Shown here one piece after another: positions 1 through 11,748 of a stretch of DNA of 64,000 bases; within the stretch, counting starts at the first letter, position 1; every line of letters begins with the position of its first letter. The position numbers and the translations under genes are program-made. The notes beneath the pieces are model-generated. The model ran no database searches and was not told the origin of the DNA. It saw only the letters and a list, made by a program, of their open reading frames with translations. Source of the DNA: Isoetes taiwanensis (Eukaryota > Streptophyta > Lycopodiopsida > Isoetales > Isoetaceae); NCBI GenBank assembly GCA_021234155.1, contig JAJEKV010000079.1, forward strand, positions 5,061,027 through 5,125,026, written 5' to 3'.

Positions 1-634
1 CATGTCTTTCTATGAGGGGACGAGCCATAAAAGATATTCAAGAAATTTGAAGCTCTTGTGTGCTTGCAGCCATGACTCATGCAGTGTTTTTAATAAGATG
101 CTTAAAATGTTCATATATTATCTACATGATCCGAATATAAAAATCTACCTATACTACCATTATTGCCTTCAAACCTAGGATCCTCTACTCAAGAAATTAT
201 CAAATTAAAAAGCATGCTATGAGTAGAATGATCCTCTGGTAGCTTGGTATCTCTTCTCTAATTATACAATACTTCCTCTTCAGCAAATATAGACCTTGCT
301 AGTTTAAGTTGCCAATAGAAGAAGAAAAACATTAGCATCTAGGTTAAAGACAATAAAGCTAATTTATTAGCTTCAATAGGTCAAACAAGTTTTCGACATT
401 CATAAAGTACCATTTTTGTATGCTTACATGTCAGAGCCACTGAAAAGTCACTTACAGGAATTAATGCATCACAATTTGCTACTATCTGAAGCAAATAAAG
501 CATATTAGCTAGGTAAACCATACCTAAATAATTCAAAGTGCAAAGATTTGGAGTTCTACAAGGGTTTTCCGTATAGTGTTCTTTTTTTATCAAGTCTAGT
601 CAAAGACAACAAAGTATGCTTCACGTAATCTTAC

Positions 635-1438
635 AACAAAGAATAAATGGTCATTGAATGACTTGGAGCACGAACTTAGATTTGGAAATAAGTATTGTTT
701 TGATCGAGTCTAGCCAGGGCAGTTTGTGTCTTCTGTGTATAAATTGCTTTTGCATGCTGAAATCCTGCCTCCATCTAATAGGTGGCATCTTCAGGTCCCT
801 CAGCCACAATGGAAAAGTATTTGGATATGGGTATGGGATAAGTTGCTTCATCCCAAAGTAGTAGTTCTGTGGTGGCAAGTGATCCATAGATGCCTCAGAG
901 TCAACAGGTTAGTCCATAAAATGGATAATCGGATTTCAGAGCTCTGTCCTTTATGCCAGCGAAGGGTTGAGAGTATTGAGCATTGTTTTTTCTTGTGTGA
1001 GCGGCTTCGGCAGGTATGGTCTTGGTTGTTGACCCTATTTGGCACGTCTAGATCGAGCCAGCAAATTTTGCTTGCTATCTATCCTGATGCTTGGCCCACA
1101 CAACGGAAACGAGCTTTTCATCTCGCATGTGGCTGGCTTTTATGGTCAATCTGGAAGAGAAGGAGGTTGTTTATCTTTAAGGGCGTAGATACTGCAAACG
1201 AGATTGTTCTTCAGTGGGCGCAAAATAAAATTGTTATGGCTTACAATTGTTCTTCTCTTGATCAAGAGAAGAAAGTACTGATCTGGCATACTTACCTTCA
1301 GATTCATTCTTTTGCATAGGCAGGTGGTTGTGCTCAGTTGGATCGGTTTGTCCACTGGGGTTATAATCCTGTCTTTGCATTTTATGTTGCTCTGGTTTTT
1401 AGTTGGTGAATAAAGCTTGTCGTCCTTCAAAAAAAAAA
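635..1438 (+). mobile_element. 5'-truncated LINE (non-LTR retrotransposon), 3' end with poly(A)
   Basis: Seen: the insertion carries the C-terminal part of a LINE ORF2, then about 110 bp of 3' UTR, an AATAAA signal at 1409-1414 and a short poly(A) ending near 1438. The 8-bp word AATCTTAC lies immediately before it (627-634) and after it (1437-1444, overlapping the last two A residues), as expected of a target-site duplication from target-primed reverse transcription. Only the last 0.8 kb of the parent element is present. Boundaries rest on the duplication and are good to a few bases. Confidence 0.8.
648..1319 (+). pseudogene. LINE ORF2 C-terminus with zf-RVT zinc finger
   Basis: The reading frame is open from about 648 to the stop at 1317-1319 except for an in-frame TAG at 711-713, so the fragment is not a functional protein. 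After a Trp-rich stretch (WIWVWDKLLHP, VVLWWQ) comes the CPLC...EHCFFLC cysteine/histidine pattern (C-x2-C-x7-H-x4-C). This is the zf-RVT domain found after the reverse transcriptase in many plant LINE ORF2 proteins. No RT or endonuclease part is present. The same domain recurs on the minus strand at 61.6-62.3 kb in a different LINE. Confidence 0.8.
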
Positions 1439-2581
1439 TCTTACCATAATGCAAAAAGTGAAAGAAAGAAAACAAATTAGTGTAAGAAAAGCAACCTGCC
1501 ACTCTGCTCATAGAAGCTGCCACCGCTTCATGGATTCTGGTCTCTCGGTTTATAAACAAACAGATCTCCTATGAACTCAATTAAATCAAATGCTGCATTA
1601 TCGGGATATGCAGTCCATCTGAAACCTGGCTACACAAAATGTATGGCCAGCCGCCAGACTACTCCCTCAAAAGCCTAGTGCAAAATATGTAAATTTTTTG
1701 CTTACATCATATCACTAGCTCGGCTATTCAAAACGAAACAATCCCATAGTCTACACACATACAGACTGAGAAGCCCCAAATGTGCCTGAGTACCTGATTT
1801 TTTTCTTCAAAATATAGTTTGCCTTTCTGCCAGCAAGAAAGGGTAAGAGTAGAACACTAATACTTTACAACTGCAAAATTTTACCTCTTCAGATGAGGCT
1901 TCTCCCATACAAGTCCAGAACATGAATCTGCTTCAATTAGAGACACCTCAGCCTGCATAAAATCTATTCTTCCCAGGTCGACCCAGCCTCAAGGAATCAC
2001 CCCATCAGGGAAGGGCCTATCAAGCCTATCCCTCAAGTGATGATTTAACCTTTTAAGAAGTGCAAGGAGGAAAAGAAAGAAGGCAACCAAAACTGCATCA
2101 AAATTGAAGACTATATATAGATTGCACCCTGGAAAACCTTGATAAAAGCCTATGACATTGGGGCTTTGTTTCAGCTCTCCCGTTCTTCAACAATATCCTT
2201 TGGAAAAAGACAAACTGCGTTCTCTAAGTATTGGCAGAAAGGTGTTCGATACTTACGTTGTTGGGCAACGAGTTATGAATGGATCCTGTGGTGAAATCTA
2301 CCTTGCCAAACTAGATGGCACAGAGCCATGACAGTGAAGTTGTCGGGCCAGCCAAAAAAGTCAGAAACCGTGACATAAAAGCTGCGAAGAAACTAAGAGT
2401 GCTACATATTTCAACTATTTGAGCAAATGACTCTGATGGAATTATGAATCGTTATCTTCACATATCTAGTTAGATCCTATTGCAGATGCATTGCTTGCTT
2501 CTGCAGTATAGAATGGCAAGAGTGCTTAGCCATGTGGCACAACTGAATTTCTGAACTGATCAGATCTGGCATTAAGTTGAA

Positions 2582-2839
2582 ACACTTGTTTAATATGCCT
2601 TCTTGCAGAAAGAACTCTTGAAAATTGCTCCAACATGGCAGAAGTTTTACTGCAAATGAAAAATGATCCTGCTTTTGGTTCCTGGCATTGTTTAGCATGG
2701 CAACGGCATGAAGGGCAGTGGAAATAATAGGGCAATCCCATGACAAACGCTTGTTTAATATACCTTCTTGTAGAAAGAACTCTTGAAAATTGCTCCAACA
2801 TGGCAGAATGTTTCACTACAAATGAAAACGATCCTGCTA
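2582..2839. repeat. tandem duplication, two copies about 165 bp apart
   Basis: A segment of about 92 bp at 2582-2673 recurs at 2746-2838 with roughly 90% identity. Both copies contain CTTGTTTAATAT followed by AGAAAGAACTCTTGAAAATT and GCTCCAACATGGCAGAA. No coding potential is convincing here. The surrounding 1.45-3.6 kb shows no recognisable gene. Confidence 0.75.
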
Positions 2840-3675
2840 TTCATTGATTCTCGGGCGTTATTCAGCATGGCCAGTGCAGAAAAAAAACTTACTTGGTAAG
2901 CATCAGGGCCATTGGTATCAATTGTTGCATATCGGTAAGAATGTAAACAGTGTCGAAGAGGAGCTTGGGCTGTCACGGCAATTCCTGACCGTGACGACGG
3001 GGCTGCCTTTCCCATCCAAGCTATCTAAGATGGATGTTTGCCCATCGAAAAAACCGTGGTAGCACTTGTTGCCCATCGCTGCTCTTCATTACTTGGCAGA
3101 ACATCTCCTTTACTCTGGCAAGCTTTTCTGTTATGGCGGCGGATCAGCATTTTCTGTTGAATCGACAAAAAATGCTGCTAAGATTGAACCATCGGCTTAT
3201 TTTTCTACAGATCGGCCGGGTGTTCCGAGATGTGCATTTTTTTTGGCTGAGATAGATAGGTAGAAGCCGCAGAGAGAAGCCAAACAGATCCGTCCAGATT
3301 CGTTGTTCACTATCAGTGATATCACTTTTTTTAATTTTTTAATTATATGTTTTTTAAGCACACGTGTTGCTCTCATGATTTTTTCTCCAACAAAAACATT
3401 GCATCAAACAAAAAATCAAGCTGCTTTATATATGTTGTGACAAGAAATTTATTGCGACAGCCAACGCCGCCACAGACACCTCTTTTGTTTAAAACCCAGA
3501 TAGTTCAATTAATGTCCAATGTCTGGTAATGCAATGTTCATATGAAGCCAAAATTAATGCAAAAGCTTTACGAAATTTGAAATGTACTTGTGGTATTTTT
3601 CGATGAATATACGCAACTCATGCACAACTTAGTAGTTTGAGAACACACGAGATTTGAACATGTGCTATTGCCTTG

Positions 3676-3836
3676 TGTTCTCTTGCCCATATGATATATG
3701 GTTGTTGTGGTCGATGACTATATGATTCCCACTATATTTTTCACTTTTATTATTGTATTCTCTTGCCCATATGATACATGGTTGCTGGTCGATGACTATA
3801 TGATTTCCACTATATTTTTCACTTTTATTATTGTAA
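3676..3836. repeat. two tandem copies of an 80-bp unit
   Basis: The unit beginning TTCTCTTGCCCATATGATA occurs at about 3676-3756 and again at 3757-3836, each running through TCGATGACTATATGATT to CTTTTATTATTGTA. The copies differ by a few substitutions and a 3-bp indel. It sits directly beside the SINE-like triplet. Confidence 0.8.
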
Positions 3837-3892
3837 CATTTTTTGCATTCCTTCATTTTTTCTTATTTTTTCACTCTCTCTCTTCTTTTTTT

Positions 3893-4200
3893 TTGCCACC
3901 ATCCGATGGCAGACGGTGGGTTTTGAGCCTGGGTGGGGGTTGCCCATAACCAACGGCTTGACCACTAGACTGCGAATGTGATGGATACCTTTTTTTTCCT
4001 TCTTTATTGCCACCATTCGATGACAGACAGTGGGTTTTGAGCCTAGGTGGGGGACGCCCATAACCAATGTCTTGACCAGTAGTCTGTGAGCGCGATGGAT
4101 ACCTTTTTCCTCTTTGAATCACTTGATGACAGTCAGTGGATTTTGAGCCGGGTGGGTGTTGCCCATAACTAATGGGTTGACCACTAGGCTGCCATCGCGA
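3893..4200 (-). repeat. three tandem tRNA-derived SINE-like heads
   Basis: Three degenerate copies of about 105 bp start near 3893, 4009 and 4110. Read on the minus strand, each has an A-box-like TAGTGGTCAAG and, about 35 nt later, a B-box-like GGCTCAAAACCCA. These are the two internal RNA polymerase III promoter boxes of tRNA-derived SINEs. A full tRNA cloverleaf is not evident, so this is a repeat rather than a tRNA gene. Family identity is unknown. Confidence 0.5.
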
Positions 4201-4682
4201 TGAATTTTTCTTTTTTGGTTTTTATATCAGCTTGATAAAACACGGATGAGGGGAATCTCATGGTAATCGAACATCAGACTATGTATCACAGGGGCAGATG
4301 GTGGTACTCATAAAAGATAGAGATAACATACCTTATCCGAAGTCTAACTTCTTATCATTATCCTGTATGAGAAGAGATGATATACCTTCACCCGCAGAGA
4401 AAGGCCGAGAAAATGACGTGCAACTGGCTAAATAACGAGAAGAAATCGTACCTTATTACCAGCTATCTATAGATGACGTTTTCAGTGCCACTTCATTATT
4501 TACTTATTCTTGTCTTTGAGCATCGTAAAAAAAAAAATGCATGACGAGTATTTCGTGGTCTTTGTATATAACACCATCTATCAGGCAAACTAAAAATATA
4601 GAGAAAAAGGGCAAAGGAGGCGTACCTTCTCAGCAAAGAAGCTCTTTGTAGACAACGTTTGTAGTGCATTTTCTTGTATTCT

Positions 4683-5090
4683 CTAGAGATCTAGGAGGAT
4701 CAACACGTCTTCTCCTTTTCGTATACGCGTGAGTGTTGTATATAATTGACCATGCGCAAACACATTCGTGCGCAAATCAAGTACAACACGATCCAATTTT
4801 AATCCTAGGCAACTATTAAATGTGGTAGAATATGCCATTCGTAGTGGTAGTTGACGTCTATGGATAGTCCATGGCCTATTATCTGATTGGTAATAAAGAA
4901 TCGGCTCTAGAGATTGGATATATACAATCATTTGATGGTGCTATGGAACCCAATACTTTTGCCATTACAAATTTGTCATGCATTGAGGTAATCATTACTC
5001 ATGCATTTTTCACGAGACCTTTTTCTATATCAAGGCGCTTCATAACATGGCATATTGCCCCTATTTTGAGTTTGAACTCATGGTCAAGAA
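4683..5090 (-). pseudogene. Helitron-type PIF1 helicase, C-terminal fragment
   Basis: The minus strand encodes, in order, LKIGAICHVMKRLDIEKGL, then the HRRQLPLRMAYS segment and LDLRTNVFAHGQLYTTLTR. These match the conserved tail of PIF1-like helicases in Helitron Rep-helicase proteins, where the usual text is close to RRQFPxRLAFAMTINKSQG and FSHGQLYVALSR. The usual Gln/Gly residues of the SQGQT motif are altered (FNSCLGLKL), and there are frameshifts and a stop, so it is a dead fragment. No Rep domain or Helitron hairpin terminus was found next to it. Confidence 0.7.
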
Positions 5091-5929
5091 TGCCGGAATG
5101 CGTGAAATTGTTAAGAAAATCCGACGTTGCATAGGAGTGATTGAGAATGGGTTCGTCTTATTCGCTAATGTGATCGTGACTGTAGTATGACTTACTTCGA
5201 CTAGAAACTTTTCCCAATGTACGCTCATTGAAATCGGTGGCATGCCTGTTGATAGGTGACAAAAATGCACGTTTTCCACATTCAATTGGATTCCTCAGAA
5301 TGTCAGATGGATAGAGAAATATTTTTGCATCTACAATCTCGGTGTATTAAATATGTCTAGAGAGACTGTTGTCTCCTCCCAATTTTCTCCTATGTCGTCT
5401 ACATAATGCAGAGCTCAGAATCTCCTGATATCCTCATCGAAAGATCTCTATTCTTATGCACCCCATAATCAATATTTTCAACTTCATCGTTTTTTGCACA
5501 CTGAATTCTCTAGCTCGATTTATTTGTAGGTGTAGCCTTCATAGTGCAGATAGATGTGACCCTTTGTCTTGATACTAACTAGATATGTGATGATCTACAC
5601 ATCATTTCAATATGTAGACGGTAGCATACTCTATGCTTCCATATAGAACAATGCAACTCGTGTATAAAAGAAAGGGCAAAGAAAGAAGGAAAGAATGAGC
5701 TTTGTATACTTCGTATAGATCATATTTAAACCAAGTATATATCGATGGAATACTCATGATACATCCATGGGATAATCTTGGTTGATAACATAGTGCAAAA
5801 ATATGACATTTTTTAGAGTTCAATATGATATTTACTAGGCTCACAAAAGGACTGGCATGGGAAAAACGTTTGTGTGTTTAGCTTGTAAGGATGTGGTAGG
5901 TAGCAAGATAACCCATAAAGTATAGTAAA

Positions 5930-6085
5930 TTCCAAATCAAACACAACAAAAGAAGGTAATGCATGCTCTTATTATGAGACATTCATTGAAATGCGGTACA
6001 AGTTAGTAGGTCCTACAACCTTTGATATTTAGACTGCACCTGCATTATCCATAGGTCTTAGTTTATTTTGGAATGATTTTTTTCC
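5930..6085. repeat. dispersed repeat, copy 1
   Basis: About 150 bp, including ATTGAAATGCGGTACAAG and TGCATTATCCATAGGTCTTA, recurs in the same orientation with about 75-80% identity at 25,378-25,530. No terminal repeats or coding signal show what kind of element it is. Confidence 0.6.
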
Positions 6086-6311
6086 AGTTGTGTGTACCTT
6101 TCACATTGATCAAAGAGCTTTATGCCACATAAACATTAGATACTAGATGAGCTTGTAACGTATATTTGAAATCCCTTCTCTATTGAACTTCATCTTGTGC
6201 TTAGAATCCAATACATTCGTCCAAAATGCCAAAAAATATAAGAAAGCTTCACTCACCACCTGTATCCCTGGATATACAAAAAAGTGAAGCAAAAGCCACT
6301 AGGGCTTATCC

Positions 6312-6436
6312 AAGCATGAGGGTCTCCAACCAAGCACAAGGACCTCCATCTAGGCAGAGGACTTAAATCCAGGCACGAGAGCCTCAACCATGCACAAAGA
6401 TCTCCAACCGGGCATGAGAGCCTCAAGCAGGCACTA
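6312..6436. repeat. degenerate short tandem repeat (about 20-28 bp unit)
   Basis: Five to six imperfect copies of a unit around AGGCACGAGAGCCTCCAACC follow one another. Copy spacing is irregular. The minus-strand open frame over this stretch is simply the repeat translated and is not a gene. Confidence 0.6.
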
Positions 6437-6726
6437 GGCCTCCAACAAGATGTTAGTTTACTTAAATAAGGTTCACAAATGGGAGAAAGGTGGGGGGGCA
6501 CACTAGGAAGACGTAAGGGAGATGCAATGGGAGCTGATAAGGAAGAAAAGGGACGAGAAAGAAAACAACTAGGGAACTAGAAGGGAAAAGAACAAAATAA
6601 CTAATTGTAACTACCTCCGTAGTTCTAAGGTAGGAAATTTTATGGGAACTAGAGGCTACAAAGGTAGCAATAGCAGGGTTTGAAACACCTTCATTCCCAT
6701 GTGCATCACGTGAAAGTAGTAAAATT

Positions 6727-6981
6727 TTAATTGCTTCGCACTGATGAATGGTGAAGCATCTGATCATTTACAACGCGTAGCCAAAAAAGTAGTAGTGAAT
6801 TAAGATTTGTCATGTAGGACCTTGTGGTATTACTCTTGTAGGACCTTGTCATGTAGGACCTTGTCATAAGGGCATTACTCTTACTTCCAAGAATGAGATC
6901 GTCCACATATAGGACAATGACAATAAGAGATTCACTATGCATTTTTGGAATCGATATTCTAGTTAACCATGACACATCCAA
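6727..6981 (-). pseudogene. Ty1/copia reverse transcriptase scrap
   Basis: The minus-strand translation contains SLIVIVLYVDDLILGS, the catalytic YVDD segment of copia-type reverse transcriptases (family consensus close to LYVDDLILTGS). Flanking residues are only loosely family-like, and a short repeated stretch (TRSYMTRSY) follows where direct repeats have accumulated (6814-6870). No LTRs, integrase or gag were found nearby. Confidence 0.65.
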
Positions 6982-7991
6982 AAATCAAAGTTGGTGAAGA
7001 TCTGTATATTGTATAATGCCTCTCAATGGGGAGGAGACTGCATAAAGCCATTAATGGCTTAACTATTGTGCTCTTATCCCGTAAAAATAAAACCTAGAGC
7101 TTACTTTAGATAGACATTCTCCTCTACCATTTGGCCATATCGCTACTCACCATAATCCTTCTATAATAGATTCAGTGGATCGCCTACATTGTCTAGTGGT
7201 ATTATTTTGTTGATCAGCTTTCTGGTAAACTTTCATACGAAAACATTAAATATCGTGATGACCACATTTATCAGTTCTTGTCCTCCTACTTTGAGAATAA
7301 TAGTTGTGAAGCCTAGAAGGTCCAAAGTCTTGACATTACTAAGTTTATAGAGTGGTCTCCCTACTTCTTCCTCCTAAGCTTCATCCACCCTACTACCATC
7401 CAGAATTTCAACCGAACTTGCTCATGAATTGTATACTTGACCTACTATCTTTACTTTGTTGTGTATTTTCCTAAATCATTCCAAAACTCTCTTGGTAGTT
7501 TCTTTATTTAAGAGATTTCTTTCCTATTCATGTCTCATAAACATCTTTTTTCTCTTTTATGATCAAGTACCCGTATTTTTTCTCTATCTCTCTATGGGTT
7601 GTTGTTCCATTCCACACTTTCACCTCCTTTTTTAATTTTCTAGATTATTGGTGATGCCAATTAGCTGTTTAGATTTTTTCTTATTTCTTAGTGACTGTTT
7701 TTCTTCACATTCTTTCTTTGCAACAATTTTTCCAATCTTGCTCTCAGCAACAGAACATGATACGCTATCCTTTGCCTTGGAACAGACGATGTTTGCCCGT
7801 ACTGTCATAATAGAAGATCAGCAATTCCTTCAAATACTGATTATTATTTCTTCCAAGACCTTGCGAATTGCCCTATAGATCCGCCACCCTCTCCCAGGCC
7901 GCAGTGCACAGATGGCAGTATACAGACGGACCTCGAACTGGACAGACCACAATGCATAGAGGCCAATACACAGACTGATCTAGGGCCAGAC

Positions 7992-8327
7992 ATGAGCACA
8001 TATGCCATGAATCAGACAGTTCCAACCTCATGCAAGGATACCATAATAACTGATGTACAGACACCTCCAGGTTCAGACACGGATTCTCATAGGCAGGGGG
8101 AGCAGGTTCCACCATCCATAGATGATCCCAAGCAAGATAAAGGCCTCAATCTGCACATAGTGGAGCTACCTGAAACAAACTCTTGCTCAGATGCTGAACA
8201 AGCCGCAACGTTTTTCACAGATATCATGCACATTCAGCAGCATAGTATCGCCATAGCCCGACGAGTTCAGCACCTCTCAGGACAGATCATATGTGCTCCA
8301 GCACGACAGCCATTTGAAGAATACTAG
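7992..8327 (+). CDS. unrecognised open frame, 111 residues
   Basis: I do not recognise this protein. It is hydrophilic, Gln/Asp/Ser-rich, has no signal peptide or membrane span, and no domain motif is visible. Similar composition extends upstream from about 7,880 after a stop. It could be a gag-like or host remnant, or a chance frame. Confidence 0.2.
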   Translation: MSTYAMNQTVPTSCKDTIITDVQTPPGSDTDSHRQGEQVPPSIDDPKQDKGLNLHIVELPETNSCSDAEQAATFFTDIMHIQQHSIAIARRVQHLSGQIICAPARQPFEEY

Positions 8328-8785
8328 TTTCTCTGTTCAGGAGGATCTTTCCCCGGTACAGCTGATTAGGCGACGGGGGGAGTTGTGTAAAGTCTGAGAG
8401 GCTCAGTTGCAAAATAAGTGGGCAGTGTACAGAGGGGGCATGGCTATCATTCGCGACCAGTGGCCTGAGAACCCTTGGCTTCTTTGGTATTTTGTTCCAG
8501 GGCTTAGTCCTCATGCCGTGTTTTGTTTAGGTTTAGGCCTTTTTATTTTGTTAGTGGCTCATACCCTCTTTCTTTGTTCTGGTCCCATAACCAGATTGGG
8601 TTCTCGTGGATGATAAAAAGAACTTATCTTATCTATCTAATTGCCATGACTTTATTTGTATATCTAATTTATTCCTTTTTGTCTATACCCAACTATCTGT
8701 TATTATCCACTTTCACCATTATCTTCATCAACCTGTGCGTTCTTATTGTTCCAGTTGGCTGGTCTAGCAATTCAACCTCTTTCAC

Positions 8786-8848
8786 CCTTTTTTTTTTTTT
8801 TTTTTTGGGGGCGGGGTTTTTTTTTTTTTTTCCGGGAGGGGGGAGGGA
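8786..8848. repeat. poly-T / poly-G / poly-T block
   Basis: Two runs of T (about 20 and 16 nt) are separated by GGGGGCGGGG and followed by CCGGGAGGGGGGAGGG. Frames across it on either strand are low-complexity artefacts. The runs may mark minus-strand retroposon tails. A homopolymer-rich sequencing problem is also possible. Confidence 0.7.
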
Positions 8849-8983
8849 TTTCAATAAAATGCTATCTACAATGCTCTTCCCCACATATACCTGACATGCA
8901 TAGCCACCTAACCGTCTCCATTTCCTCACTCACACACAATAGCTATCCCCGGTTCTATACATATGTCGGTAGAATCCTGTTTT

Positions 8984-9313
8984 TTAATCCCATTTTGATA
9001 TTCTTTTAAATCTTTTGTGTTCTCTGGGACACCTCACTCCGTCGTGTGTGCAATATAGCAATATATATTGTGCATGCCCCCCCCTGCGGGTCTTGGCATT
9101 AAAATCTCTCCATTCAATTACCATCCCCTTATTTTTCCATTTATTGATTATTTCCTCGACCAACATGAAGTGTTGCACATTTGACTTAGATTGCACATAT
9201 ACTATTAGCAAAAACATAGTTTCTTTATTCAATGGAGTTAATTTTAAAATCAAATAATCTACTTTTATTCCTGATTCTATCATTGTGCCTTCTAGAATTT
9301 TCTCTTCAAACAT
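8984..9313 (-). pseudogene. LINE endonuclease (APE-like) fragment
   Basis: The minus-strand frame reads through LLIVYVQ, about 20 residues of helix-like sequence, and then GMVIEWRDFNAKT. In LINE AP-endonuclease domains the equivalent is a beta strand ending GGDFNA, with Asp and Asn in the active site. Here GGD has become WRD. RT and zinc-finger parts are absent, so it is an orphan piece of a decayed element. Confidence 0.6.
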
Positions 9314-11743
9314 ATAACATGCTATTCGATCTCCCTTTTACTCCATTTTCCACTTCAAAGCTGAATCGGTTGGTTTTTCTAGGTGCGTAAGCGTCATTCC
9401 ATGAACACCCACTACAGTTTAAGAAGTTTATTGTTAGTTCTCCCTGCCTCTTCTTTTGTTTCGTTCATTCCACACTCCCCCTGCCCTTGCAGCTCTCCCT
9501 GTTCCTCTGCCTCGTGTGCCTCCCTTTTATGTTAGTCTGACTATATCCATCCTGTTGATTGCTTGACTTCAGATGTGTACCTTGTCGTTCTAAATTTGTG
9601 CATTGACATGTGCCGCAGTCTGTATATTTACATCATTGCTCATTCGCTGAGTTTTGGTCTTGGTTTCTTTTATCCATCCTGTTTTTCACCATTTTGCTTT
9701 TCTTAGTGACATTGATGTGCCTCGCTTTCCCTTTGGGCTCCTGACCTCACTGTCCTGATAATTGTTGACTGCAACTTTCCCAGCTCCTGTAGAAAGTAAT
9801 ATGAATTAGTAGAGCCAATGCCTCTATATGGTGTAGAGGTGTGAAACCCTATGAACATTTGCCAAATCTAATAGTGTAGAATACGTTCTAGTGTTATCGC
9901 AAAAAATAGTTCTTTGCATAAAACATATATTTGTACACATTTTCTCTAAGGTTTTTCTATGATTTCATTGTCCTATTCAAAGTGACATATCATTCAGTAT
10001 TTGGAGAGTGCGCAATATAGTTACATGTGACTTGATCATCTTCCTCAAAAGTTTCACTTATAAGTATGTATTTTTTATGTAGTATTCTCACAAGATATAT
10101 TGTATTTTTATATGCAACCAACGAGAGCTCTTGTTTCAGGGTTTCTTCAACCTTATGTTATTACTAGCTCCAGATTCCTAAAGTTCCTCCTGATTGGTTC
10201 CTTCTAGATTTTATGGCTCCAAATCTTGCACCAGGTTCCGTGTTCTTCCCTCTTTTGGTATGATAGACATGTTCTTCTTTGGCCATTTGCTCTGTAACCC
10301 TGATATATTTGAGGCAGAAATTCGTGTTTGGAGGAAGGTTTAATTTTTAAAATGGTTCGTACGAAAAGAGATCATTTCAAATAAAGTTTTGGGAGCCTAT
10401 TACATCAATAGAAGGGTTCATTGTGTTTTAGCAACCTAGTGCACATGGATTCTTTAAGCTTGATGTATAAATTAAATAGGAAAAAACAGGGTATTTGTAG
10501 TTGAATCTGGAGATTGTGCTTAAGCTATACGACATATCTCTATTCTAAATCCTGTCACAAATATTCCAATCAGCAGGATTGTTAGCACTGCGCATTATTC
10601 CTGCTTGATGTAATTGCGTTTTCCAAGCAAAAGTTCAACTTTACAAGGTTAGTGAAGTTAAATAAGTGATTATCAGCAAGGGTTAGAATTCTGAGAAATC
10701 ATAGAAGCCTAGGGTTAGACATACCCTAACACGGCCCATCTGCACCCATCTTGGCTACTAGTACTACAAGGGCCCTTTTTTTTTTTTTGCCATAACGTCC
10801 TTTATCACCTCGCTTAAGGCATCTTGGATAGCATCCTGGGTGGCCAGCGTCTGCATCATAATGGCAAGCATAGCATTGGATGTTACAGGTAATTGCTGGA
10901 TTTTGTTTTGTTAGTGTTCAATCAAAGAACAACAAAAGAACATGGCTTCTACAAAGAAGCTACATGTAGAAAGTAAGTTTCGCTAAATTCTCTATTTATA
11001 TTCTTCTCACATGTGGAGCTACTATTGAAAAGCAACCACTTATATTGTTATGTTAGGACGAAAACTTATGCGTATAGATTGCTATGCTTGTGCCTTTTTA
11101 TGTATGGGCTTCTTGTCAATCGTTGAGAAATGTCTACACAGAACACCAAAAATTTGGGACCATGTGCACTATTATATTTGCATATAAGAAATTGAACCAC
11201 TAGATTAACCCCCCACCCCCCAAACTGTTGTTTTGCTGACATTCGTACATGGTGTCCAATGATAGGCAAGGTACCATACGAATAAGGCGCGAATACGCCA
11301 GCTCTATCCATAAACTTTGCAAAAACTATATATTTCTAACTAGCGGTGAACTAAAACTTTCTATAAAACAAGTCACGCCTAACGATGGCTAACATGACGT
11401 GCACTATATAGGAATCAAGATATTATTCTATATCACAACTTGCTACAAGAGGTAGGATTTTTACCAACTATGAATGAACGCCATATACCTTACTGCCAAA
11501 TGATGGTAAACATAAGGGGCCCATGCCAAACTTGGTATAAATACTTGCCATGGGTCAATACAAGTTACACTTGCTGGAATAAGGAACTTCAAATTTGGCT
11601 ATCGAAGTGGACTATTCAGGAACATCTATATATACATGTGAATGACAATGAAGATTCTACTTGGTTGAAATGAAGATGTTACTTGGTTGAAGCATTGCGT
11701 GGATATTTTCTTCTTGCTATGGGATGCCAGGAGCATGGAAAAG
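9314..11743. other. no recognisable feature
   Basis: AT-rich DNA with no coding frame I would support. It contains a poly-T tract at about 10,778 and a plus-strand frame at 11,440-11,673 with no recognisable motif. The right end abuts the target-site duplication of the chromovirus. Confidence 0.4.
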
Positions 11744-11748
11744 GTAAA
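11744..11748. repeat. target-site duplication GTAAA (left)
   Basis: GTAAA directly precedes the 5' LTR and is repeated directly after the 3' LTR (22,385-22,389). Five bp is the usual integrase footprint of Ty3/gypsy elements. Confidence 0.9.
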
